A stretch of DNA of 64,000 bases from NCBI RefSeq assembly GCF_020616515.1, contig NZ_CP085135.1:3410001-3474000 (forward strand), written 5' to 3'. Source of the DNA: Mesorhizobium sp. PAMC28654. GTDB taxonomy: Bacteria; Pseudomonadota; Alphaproteobacteria; Rhizobiales; Rhizobiaceae. How positions within the stretch are numbered: the stretch's first letter is position 1; the number at the start of each line of letters is the position of its first letter. Under the pieces are notes generated by a model. It was not told the DNA's origin, made no database searches, and saw nothing but the letters and a program-made list of their open reading frames with translations. The position numbers and the translations under genes were made by a program. This document shows, piece after piece, positions 46,004 to 54,868 of this stretch.

Positions 46004-49000
46004 TCACGCTCCTGTGAGTCGAGCAAGAGCATCGTCCATTGCCTGTGCCGGCAACTCGATCAGCCTCGGCGCCTCGGTGAACAGCAAGGCCGCCGAAACC
46101 TCTCGTCCCGGGTAAAGCGGCTGCAGCAGCGCGCGATAGAGCGCCAGCTGCAGGGTATAGGCGGCGGGCACATCGGCCAGAGTGGCAGGCGCCGGCCGGT
46201 TGGTCTTGTAGTCGACGATCGATACCCTGTCCGGTGTCACCGCCAACCGGTCGATCTTGCCGGAGATCGATCGCGTCCTCCCCTTCACCTCGAGACTGCC
46301 CATGATGGAGACTTCCGCGCGCGACGATGGCGCAAACAGTTGTTCGAAGCGGGTGTCGGCGAGGATCCCCGCCACGGAGGCCAAGGCCTTTTCCCGCTCG
46401 ATATCCGTCCATTGCGCACCGGCGCGGACGAGATAGCGTTCCGCCGCGCCCTGGCGTTCACTTTCCGCAACCCCGGGCAGCATCTGCAGCAATTTGTGCA
46501 GCGCCAGACCGCGCATCACGGCAAAGCCCGGCTCGGCCTCGATGTCGAGCACTGGTGAACTTGTATCGACCTCTCCCTGTTTTTCCTCCTCGATGAGGGC
46601 CGAGGCACCGGATGGCGACAGCGGCCGTGGCAGGTCCTCGTAAGGCGGCAAGGGCTGGAACAGAGCCGCGGGCAACGGTTCGAAATCCTCCGCCGGCCGG
46701 GTTTCCCCGCCGGATGCCAGGGCTACGGGCGGCAGCTTGGTCACATGAAACCGGTGCACGGGGTCGCCATTGGCGGGATGGGCGCGTTGTTCGCTTTCAG
46801 GGGCACCGACCAGCGCACGGCTGACGATCGAATGCCACGTGCCAGCGTTCGGCGCCCGCTTGCCGTGATAGCCGCAGACGATCAGCCGATCCTCGGCGCG
46901 GGTCATCCCGACATAGAGCAGCCGGCGGTACTCATCATCCGCGAGGTCGCGGGCACGCGTGGCGGCGGCCTTCGAAAAACCATTGGCGACGTCGCTGGCC
47001 GAGCGCCACAGGTAACCCTTGCCATTCCAGTACCTGCCAGAGCCTTCGAAGGGCATCAGTCTCGGCAGATGCTGGTCGCTGAAAGGCGCGGAACCGCCAT
47101 CGACCAGAAACACCACCGGCGCCTCCAGGCCCTTGGCGGCATGGACGGTCATGACGCGAACCTCGTCGCGGGTCTGGTCCATCTCGCGCTTGATCTCGGG
47201 ACCGGCGTTCTCCAGCGTGGCCAGGAAGGATTCCAGCCCAGGCAGGCCGGTCCGCTCCTCGGCCAGGCAGAAGTTCAGGAACTCGTCGAGTATGTCACCG
47301 GCCTCAGGTCCCAGCCGGGCGATCATCTTCTTGCGCAGCCGGTCGCGGGCAAGCATGCCGGCATAGAATTCGAACACCGGCTTGAAGGCGGCCTCGCCGC
47401 TCCAGGTGTCGAGCCGGCTGACGATGTCAGCCAGACCAGCATTTTCGCCGGCATGCTGACGCAACGAGGCGATGAGCGAAAGACCCGGCAGCCTTTCACC
47501 GGAAAGCCTGAAAAGCACTTCTTCGGAAACATCGAAGATCGGGCTGCGCAACACGGCCGCGAGCGACAGGTCATCCTGCGGTTGGATGAGAAAATGGCCG
47601 AGCGCGATCAGGTCCTTCACGGCGATGTGGCCGGGCAAGCTCAGCCGGTCGGCGCCAGCGACCGGGATGTCGCGGCGCTTCAACGCCCGCGTCAGCGCGT
47701 GGACGAAGCGATCGCGCTTGCGCACGAGAACCAGCACATCGCCGGGGCGAAGCGTCTTGCCACGGCCTTCGATGACCTCACCGGAGCCGATCCAGCCGGC
47801 AATGGTCGCGGCGACGTTTTCGGCCACGCGAACCGCCGGCGCATGGGCATGGTCGATGGCCTGCGCCCAGTCATCGGGTTCGTCGACGACATCGGCGCCG
47901 ACCGACGGCCAGACCTCGACATAGCCCGGCGCGTCATTGCGGATCGCCTTGTGATCCAGCGGATCGGGATCATGGCTGATCCCGCGCCGCACGCCGGGGT
48001 CGGCGAAGACCCGATCGACGGCGGCCAGCACATCATCCGTCGAGCGGAACGACCAGGTCAGCTTGAGATCGGCGAAGGAAGCATTGGCTTCCCGCACGCG
48101 CCCGGCAAACAAAAGCCTGGAGTCGGCAAAAGAATCGGGTGCCGCGCCTTGAAAAGAATAGATCGACTGCTTTTCGTCGCCGACGGCAAACACCGTACGA
48201 TGGACGCCGTCGCGCGCGCCTTGGCCGGCAAAGAACTCCTCGGCCAGCCGCTTCACCACCTCCCACTGGTCGGGGCTTGTGTCCTGCGCCTCGTCGAGCA
48301 GGATGTGGTCGATGCCCTGGTCGAGCTTGTATTGCACCCAGGGGCCGGCGTCCGGCCGGGCCAGGAGGTTGACCGTGCGGGTGATGAGATCGTTGAAGTC
48401 GAGGAAGCCGCGCCCGCGCTTCAGCTGCTCGTAGCGGGCGATCAGCCAGTCGGCGATGGTCAGCGCGGCGCGCGTGCCCTCCAGCATGCGGAACAACGCC
48501 AGCCGGTCGACGGTCTCGACGATGGCGCCGGTTGCCGAAAGATAGCGCTCCGCCAGGTCCGGCAGCCGATCGACCAGGGCCTTCTTGAAGGTCTTTGCCG
48601 GATCGTAGGCATCGCCATCGGCCTTGAGGAAAGCCCTGGAAAGCAATTGCAGGCGGCGCACCGGATCGCTTTCGGCGAAAGCCAGCCGCGCATAGGGCAA
48701 GATGTTGTTCAGGACGATACGGGCGTCAGCCGCCTCCGCCGCCTGGGCGAAGCCGGCGAAATAATCCGCCAGGAAGCCGGGCAGCGGCCAGACCGACGCC
48801 GCTATGTCCTCGGCGGCCACGCCGGCACGGAAATGAAACTCGTCGAACAGGGCCTGAAAGTCGTTGCCTCCCTGCCCGGCCGCGTCGATGAAGCCGCGCA
48901 GGCCGTCGCGCTTGCGCACGATCTCGCCAAGCAATGCATCGAGCCCGGCTTCGCCGCCACGCTCCAGGACCGTGGCGAAAGCCTCGGCGAGCGTCAAATC

Positions 49001-49522
49001 GCCCGCCGTGGTGCCCGAGATCATCTCGCGGCGGGCTGTCGCGAACAGCGACGCCTCCATCTGGCTGTCGAGCATCTCGAAATGCGCGGCGATGTTGGCC
49101 TCGAGCGGGAACTGGTGCAGCACCGATTCGCAGAAGGCGTGGATGGTCTGGATCTTCAGCCCGCCCGGCGTTTCCAGCGCCTCGGCGAACAGCCGGCGCG
49201 CCCGGCGCATGGTGTCGCTACCGGGCCGCCGCCCCTCCAGGGCCTCGACCCTGGTCGCCAGGTCGTCATCGCCAAGCGTGGTCCATTCCGACAGCGTCGA
49301 GAACACGCGGTTCGACATGTTGGCGGCGGCGGCGCGGGTGTAGGTGAGGCACAGTATCTTCGACGGATCGGTGCCACCAAGCAGAAGCCGGATGACGCGC
49401 TGGGCCAGCACATGGGTCTTGCCGGAGCCGGCATTGGCCGACACCCAGGCAGAATTGTTGGGATCGGCGGCGCTCGCCTGGCTGGCCGCCGTGTCGGTTG
49501 GAATGGGATAGGCCTTCTTCAT
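46004..49522 (-). CDS. addA: Double-strand-break repair helicase-nuclease AddA
   Basis: 1172 residues. The UvrD-type helicase has Walker A NAGSGKTHVLAQRV near the N-terminus, LLDEAQDTSP (Walker B), GDEKQSIYSFQGA, MTVHAAKGLEAPVVFLVD and LLYVGMTRAEDRL. The C-terminal nuclease motif is VSIVDYKTNRP. AddAB processes broken DNA ends for RecA. Its start overlaps the addB stop by 4 bp. AddA itself is intact, but its partner AddB is frameshifted. Confidence 0.96.
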   Translation of the reverse strand: MKKAYPIPTDTAASQASAADPNNSAWVSANAGSGKTHVLAQRVIRLLLGGTDPSKILCLTYTRAAAANMSNRVFSTLSEWTTLGDDDLATRVEALEGRRPGSDTMRRARRLFAEALETPGGLKIQTIHAFCESVLHQFPLEANIAAHFEMLDSQMEASLFATARREMISGTTAGDLTLAEAFATVLERGGEAGLDALLGEIVRKRDGLRGFIDAAGQGGNDFQALFDEFHFRAGVAAEDIAASVWPLPGFLADYFAGFAQAAEAADARIVLNNILPYARLAFAESDPVRRLQLLSRAFLKADGDAYDPAKTFKKALVDRLPDLAERYLSATGAIVETVDRLALFRMLEGTRAALTIADWLIARYEQLKRGRGFLDFNDLITRTVNLLARPDAGPWVQYKLDQGIDHILLDEAQDTSPDQWEVVKRLAEEFFAGQGARDGVHRTVFAVGDEKQSIYSFQGAAPDSFADSRLLFAGRVREANASFADLKLTWSFRSTDDVLAAVDRVFADPGVRRGISHDPDPLDHKAIRNDAPGYVEVWPSVGADVVDEPDDWAQAIDHAHAPAVRVAENVAATIAGWIGSGEVIEGRGKTLRPGDVLVLVRKRDRFVHALTRALKRRDIPVAGADRLSLPGHIAVKDLIALGHFLIQPQDDLSLAAVLRSPIFDVSEEVLFRLSGERLPGLSLIASLRQHAGENAGLADIVSRLDTWSGEAAFKPVFEFYAGMLARDRLRKKMIARLGPEAGDILDEFLNFCLAEERTGLPGLESFLATLENAGPEIKREMDQTRDEVRVMTVHAAKGLEAPVVFLVDGGSAPFSDQHLPRLMPFEGSGRYWNGKGYLWRSASDVANGFSKAAATRARDLADDEYRRLLYVGMTRAEDRLIVCGYHGKRAPNAGTWHSIVSRALVGAPESEQRAHPANGDPVHRFHVTKLPPVALASGGETRPAEDFEPLPAALFQPLPPYEDLPRPLSPSGASALIEEEKQGEVDTSSPVLDIEAEPGFAVMRGLALHKLLQMLPGVAESERQGAAERYLVRAGAQWTDIEREKALASVAGILADTRFEQLFAPSSRAEVSIMGSLEVKGRTRSISGKIDRLAVTPDRVSIVDYKTNRPAPATLADVPAAYTLQLALYRALLQPLYPGREVSAALLFTEAPRLIELPAQAMDDALARLTGA

Positions 49523-52500
49523 GCCTCCCCTCCTTCGTCACCGGCATCGCCGCCGGCCGACCATTCGAGCACACGGGCGAGATGGTCATAGTCGCCATCG
49601 GTCTCACCCTCGCGAAACGGCAGCGCGCGCGACAGATAGCCGGTCGCCGGGTCGGCATAGTGGATCAACAGCTGCTCCAGCCGCGCCCAGGCCTCTTCTG
49701 CGAGATCGGTGGCGGTTCGCGGCTTGCGGTTGTAGTCGAGGATCGATTCCTCGAACACCTCGCCATTCGGCTTCAGCCTGACGAAAGCCAGTTGCGACGG
49801 CTCGCGCACGCCAAGCCCCTTGAAGGCGCCGCGCCTGAGCAGCGCGCCTTCGAGCGCCAGTTGCGGCGCCAGAAGCGTATGCGCCTGCGCCTTGGAGGGC
49901 GATGAGCCGGTCTTGTAGTCCAGGATATCAGCCATGCCGCCGGCCAGGAGGTCGATGCGATCGGCGTAGCCGGACAGCGTAATACCGGACTTGCCGACGC
50001 CAGTCTTTTCGGCACGCTCCTCGGCATGCCGGCGCGCCACGGCAGCGGCGCGGCCGTTCCCATTCGATGATGCTGTCGGCAAGCTTCTCGAAACGCGGCC
50101 ACCACACGGCCTCGACATCAGCAGGAAGTGCTGCCTCGGCAAAGCAGGCCCGTCCGGCGGCGATGAGCCCGTCCAGTGCGTCGGCCGAGCGCGGATCGGC
50201 CACTTTCGCCGAGAACAGATGCAGGATGGCGTGAAACAGCGTGCCGCGTTCGGCGGCGCCCGGATCGCGTATCACTGGATCGAGCGGCATCAGGCGCAGA
50301 ATCCGGCGGGCATAGACCGCGTAGGGGTCGCGGCGCAGCGTCTCGATCTCGGTGACCGAAAAATGCCGTGGCCGTACCGCCAGCGGCGGCTTCGGCTGTG
50401 GGCGCGGCGCGAAATCCTGCTTTTCGCAGGCATCGAGCGCACGCGCCCAAGCCAGCAATTCGTCGCCACGCCGGCGAAGCACCGCCGCGTGATCCCCACC
50501 CATGAAGGTGAGGATACGCTGCAGCCAGCGCGACGGAACGGCAGGTGCGTCGCCCGAGCGGGCCGAGCGTGACAGCACGACTTTCCGCGCGCCCATGGCC
50601 ATCTGGAAATCATGCGCGGCAAGGCCAATGCGCCGTTCGGGCGGTTCAAGATCGATGCCGGTTTTCATCAGCCGCGACATGAACCGATCGCTTTCCGGCT
50701 TGCGCGGCCAGACACCTTCGTTGAGGCCGCCGATGACCAGCGTGTCGACGTTCTGCAGGCGGGCCTCCAGCGCACCCCAGATGGCGATGTTGCGATCAGT
50801 GCCTTGCGCCGGCTTGACTGTCTCCGGCGCGATCAGCGCGTCCATCACATCCGGCCATTCGTCGGCCGCGAAGGTGAACGTGGCCGATGCCGCGACCAGC
50901 CCGCGCAGCAGGTCGGCCAGCTTTTCACCAGCGTCGCCCGCATAGAGTTCGCTCAGGCTGCCATCCGCCGCCCTGCCAAGGCTTTCGAGCGTGGTGACGC
51001 TTGTGCGGACCAGCGTGGCAAGATCGGCCTCTGGCTGGCCGCGCAGGGCGGCCAGCGGCGCCAATGCATCCGCAAGGCGCTTGTGCAGGTCGCGCGCCTG
51101 CTCGATGCCCCCAACGGTCAGGCGCGAGAACCAGAAGGGCGCGCGGCTGTCGCCACCGAGACCGGTGAGCCGGGCCTCGAACAGATCCGGCAATGATGCG
51201 ATGTCGGGGCGCCCCGTGCCGCCACGCAGGGCCACCAGTTCGATGATCCCGGCCGCGTGGCGGACTGTTGCCCGGTCGAGGCCGAGGCCAAGCAGGGGAT
51301 GTTTCAGCAGCGACAGCAGGCCGATGGGATCGCCGGGCCGGAACACGGCCTGAAGCGCCAGCCTGAGCAGGCTGGCGGCCGGCGTGTTGGCGAGCGGCGC
51401 GCCGCCCGAATCGTCGGCGACCACGCCAAAACGCAGAAGTTCGGACGAGACACGCCGCGCCAGTGCACGATCGCCGGTGACGAGCGCGGCACGCTGGCCG
51501 GGCTGTTCGACGGCACGCCTGAGCGCGATGGCGATCGCCACGGCCTCGTCGCGTTCGCTGGCAGCTTCCAGCAGCGTCACGTCGGCGAACGCTTCGGTAA
51601 TGTCACCGGCATCGAAGTCGGCGCGTGTCCGCGCCCAGAGCTCGGTGGTTTCGGCGGGCCGCAAGGCTTCGCCAATCAGGGCGGCGCGAAGCGCCAGCGG
51701 TCTCGGCACGACACCGATCTCGTCGACATCGGCGCGCAGGACGCCGATCTTGCCGATCAGTCGTGCCAAGCCGTATTGCGGATGGCCAAGCAGGGCCGGG
51801 CGCGCGCCGGGCGCGGCAATGGCCTGATAGGACGGCTCATCCAGCTTGCGGTCGAGGCCAGGCAGGACAATGGCGCCGCTCGGCAGACGGGCGATGACGG
51901 AAAGCAATTCGGCGGTGGCGGGGATGGAACCGGTGGAGCCAGCGGCAATGACCGGACCGGCAGGCGGATTGCGTTGCAACCGCGTCGCCTCGTGCTCGAT
52001 CAGGGCGCTGCGATGGGCCGCCGGATTGGATCGGTCATTCTCGGCCAGGAATTTCGGCCAGGCGTCGGTGACTATGCCCAGGAAATCGAGCGTCACCTGC
52101 CACCACCCGGCAAGGTTCCCCGTTGCCAGGTCGCCAAGCTTTGTCCAGTCGGCGCCTTCGGTCTCGATCTCGTCCATCAGCGCCGCGAGATCGCGCGCCA
52201 GCCAGATCGCGTCGGCGGAGGAGGCCGGCACGACGACTTCCTCGTTGAACATTGCAGCGACATGCGCGGGCAAGCGGCGCTTCCAGGCGCGAACCAGCGG
52301 CGCGAGCAGCAGCAGCCGCTCGATGGAGGCGATCGGTGGGGCAAGATCGATCGCGGCGGATGCCTCGGCCTCGAAGGCCGCTTCATCCTCGTCGAACTCG
52401 CCGAGCGGGCGGATGACCGGCAGGATGGCCGAACGGCCACCCAGCATGTCGACGAATACCCCCCGCAAGGCCCGCGCGGCACGGCGGGTCGGCACGTAGA

Positions 52501-52639
52501 TGGTGACATCGGCCAGAGCGAGCGGGTCGCCATCGAAACGAAAGCCCGGAACGAGACGGCCGCCAAGCAGCGCTTCGGCAAGCGTCGGCAGAAACGGCGC
52601 TCCGGGCGGGATCGAGAAAACGCGGCTTGGGCCGCTCAT
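49519..52639 (-). pseudogene. addB: AddB subunit, single frameshift before the nuclease domain
   Basis: Start ATG 52639 (MSGPSRVFSIPPGAPFLP). The helicase-like part is open to about residue 860, ending FEKLADSIIEWE. It then reads off-frame to an early stop at 49928. The expected continuation is in the next frame: RAAAVARRHAEERAEKTG and YADRIDLLAGGMADILDYKTGSS (nuclease motif) to the stop at 49519. Deleting one base in the GGCCG stretch (about 50051-50060) restores a roughly 1040-residue AddB. The total of 3,121 bp is one base over a multiple of three. A real mutation and a base-calling error are equally consistent. Confidence 0.85.
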
Positions 52640-53364
52640 CGTGACTCGGTTAGCGCGTCGGCGACCGCCGCTTCGGCGAGCGGAATGGCATCGGGCGTGC
52701 CTACGGTGATCCAATGGCCGTGCATCGGCATGCCAAACAGGCGGCCGGCGGCGATGGCCGTGTCGAAATAGGCGTTGAGCGAGTGCGGCCCGGCCGGCGC
52801 ATCCTTGAACAAACGCGGATGGACGATCGCCGCCCCGGCATAGATCAGGCCCGCCGGATCGCCTTTTGCGCGCCGCAAGGCGCCGTCCGGCGCCACCAGG
52901 AAATCGGTGCTGCCGCAGTGTCCGGTTGCTTGATGGAGATCAGCCAGCATCAGCAGAATATCCATTTTCGCCGCGTCCCATGCAAGGGCGAGGCGGCCGA
53001 GATTGAGGGGGCCCTGGTCGATCCAGAACGTGTCGGCGTTGAGGATGTAGAAGGGCTGCTGGCCGAGCTCCGGCAGCGCCTTGACGATACCACCGGCGGA
53101 ATCGAGAAGCCGCTCGCTTTCGTCGGAAATGACGATGCGCGGGGCCTGGCGCGCCGCGACATGGGCGATGATCTGTTCGGGAAGATAGTGGACGTTGACC
53201 ACGGCCTTGCCGACACCGACGGCAGCCAGGCCGTCGAGGCCCCAGTCGAGCAAGGTCTTGCCGGCTATCCTGACCAAAGGTTTCGGAATGGCGTCGGTGA
53301 TCGGCCGCATGCGCTTGCCCAGCCCGGCGGCAAGTACGATCGCGGTGTCCGGCCTTGCAGTCAC
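52636..53364 (-). CDS. murU: N-acetylmuramate-1-phosphate uridylyltransferase-like nucleotidyltransferase
   Basis: 242 residues. The signature of NTP transferases is at the N-terminus: IVLAAGLGKRMRPITDAIPKPLVRIAGKTLLDW. NVHYLPEQI, LLDSAGGIVKALPEL and FYILNADTFWID follow. MurU makes UDP-MurNAc in the peptidoglycan-recycling route from MurNAc-1-P made by AmgK. The adjoining upstream gene encodes that kinase, supporting the call. Its start overlaps the upstream gene's stop by 4 bp and its stop overlaps the addB start. Confidence 0.88.
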   Translation of the reverse strand: MTARPDTAIVLAAGLGKRMRPITDAIPKPLVRIAGKTLLDWGLDGLAAVGVGKAVVNVHYLPEQIIAHVAARQAPRIVISDESERLLDSAGGIVKALPELGQQPFYILNADTFWIDQGPLNLGRLALAWDAAKMDILLMLADLHQATGHCGSTDFLVAPDGALRRAKGDPAGLIYAGAAIVHPRLFKDAPAGPHSLNAYFDTAIAAGRLFGMPMHGHWITVGTPDAIPLAEAAVADALTESR

Positions 53365-54860
53365 AGCGCTCGCTCCTCCAGCAGGCCGTGCTCGCTGTAG
53401 AAATCCCGTAGACTGGCCAGCGCCGGATGGGACAGCGCCCGCCGCAGATAGTCGCGGATGCGCGGCAGGTGTTTCAGATAATAGGGCTTGCCGTCGCGCT
53501 TTTCGAGGCGGACGAAAATGCCGAGGATCTTGGAATTGCGCTGCGCCGCCATGATTGCATAGGCTTCCAGGAAGCTTGCTTCATCGAAGGCGCCGGCCGC
53601 GTGGCGCGCGGCGACATAGGCGTCGAGCGTCCGCTTCTCGATGTCCGGCGACATGGTGACGCGAGCGTCCATGGCGAGCGATGCGACGTCATATGCCGAA
53701 GGGCCGATCAGCGCATCCTGGAAATCGACGATGCCGAGCCGGTCATGCCCGGTGCGGTCGCCGCGCCAGATGATGTTGGGCGAGTGGAAATCGCGTAGCA
53801 TCAGCGTGTATTCGCGGCCACCCAGGCGGTCGAGGGCCGTATTCCACTCGCGGTGGTAACCAGCACGCAGATCATCGCTTGCCGGGCTGCCAGTAATCGC
53901 CGGCACGTACCAGTCGACCAGCAGATCGGCTTCGATCATCATCGCGGCCCGATCGAAGGGCGGCACATGGTGGAAGGCGCCATGGCCGATTTCCATCCGA
54001 TCGGGCCATTGCCTCCCATGCATCATGGCCAACAGTTCGGCCGCGGCGGCATAGCGCTCGGCCACGGGCTGGCCCTCCCCGCCAAGAAACCCTTCGGAGC
54101 CCAGATGATCGAGCAGGAGAAACCCCTGATCCTGATCTTCGGCGTATATTTTGGGCACGCTGACGTCGCCCGCTTCCAACGCCCGGTCGATGGCGACGAA
54201 GGCCGAGACGGACTGCGCGGTATGAGCGATCTCCGCATAGGGCTTGCCGTCCCGGACGGGCGGCCCAAGCACCAGCCTTGGCGAGTTCATCAGCACGCGT
54301 GGCGCAAAACCGGCGAGCGAGACGATTTCATAGGAGCGGGCCGAGGCGTCGCCGATGAAATGGCGTCGCCGCGCCTCGCCCCAACCGGCGCGCTCGAGAA
54401 AGTCGCGCATGGCGAGCGACCGCGCTATGCGTTCGAAAGCCGGGTCTTGTCCAGAGAATCGCGCGAGGCGGCCGTCCCCATCATGGACGAGTTCGATCAG
54501 GATTGTCGTCTTCGGCAGATAGGCCTCTGCCCGTTCGGGCCATTCGACCAGGGCGGCACCTTGCGCCAGCGCATCGTCGAAGCCCAACTCGTCGATCTCG
54601 GCGGCGGAGGACAGGCGATAGAGGTCGAAATGATGGACAGGAATACGGGTGTCGTAGCTCTGGACGAGGGTGAAGGTCGGGCTCGGCACATCAAGGCCGG
54701 CATCATCGGCCAGTGCCCTGATCAGGGCTCGCGCCAGGGTCGACTTGCCGGCGCCAAGATCGCCCTTGAGGGCAAGCACGTCACCGGGGCGCAGCGACAT
54801 TGCGAGATCCTCGCCCAACCGCGCCGTCTCCGTTTCGTCGGCTAGCAAACGCTCCAGCAT
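53361..54860 (-). CDS. Fusion: TsaE (tRNA t6A ATPase) + AmgK-type sugar kinase
   Basis: 499 residues. Residues 1-150 are TsaE: LKGDLGAGKSTLARALI (P-loop, about 30-46), SPTFTLVQSYDTR, FDLYRLSSAAEIDELGFDDAL and EWPERAEAYLP. From about residue 165 the chain is an aminoglycoside-phosphotransferase-fold kinase of the AmgK type: RRRHFIGDASARSYEIVSLAG, LMLRDFHSPNIIWR (catalytic loop) and GIVDFQDALIGPSAYDVASL. TsaE is needed for t6A37 of tRNA; AmgK phosphorylates anomeric MurNAc/GlcNAc for recycling. Both halves keep their key residues. The ATG at 54860 is 8 bp after the kinase gene upstream. Confidence 0.9.
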   Translation of the reverse strand: MLERLLADETETARLGEDLAMSLRPGDVLALKGDLGAGKSTLARALIRALADDAGLDVPSPTFTLVQSYDTRIPVHHFDLYRLSSAAEIDELGFDDALAQGAALVEWPERAEAYLPKTTILIELVHDGDGRLARFSGQDPAFERIARSLAMRDFLERAGWGEARRRHFIGDASARSYEIVSLAGFAPRVLMNSPRLVLGPPVRDGKPYAEIAHTAQSVSAFVAIDRALEAGDVSVPKIYAEDQDQGFLLLDHLGSEGFLGGEGQPVAERYAAAAELLAMMHGRQWPDRMEIGHGAFHHVPPFDRAAMMIEADLLVDWYVPAITGSPASDDLRAGYHREWNTALDRLGGREYTLMLRDFHSPNIIWRGDRTGHDRLGIVDFQDALIGPSAYDVASLAMDARVTMSPDIEKRTLDAYVAARHAAGAFDEASFLEAYAIMAAQRNSKILGIFVRLEKRDGKPYYLKHLPRIRDYLRRALSHPALASLRDFYSEHGLLEERAL

Positions 54861-54868
54861 CAGAACCG

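Noticed and set aside
46745..49591. A 948-codon plus-strand frame opposite addA
   Set aside because: Composition-driven shadow of addA; no recognisable protein.
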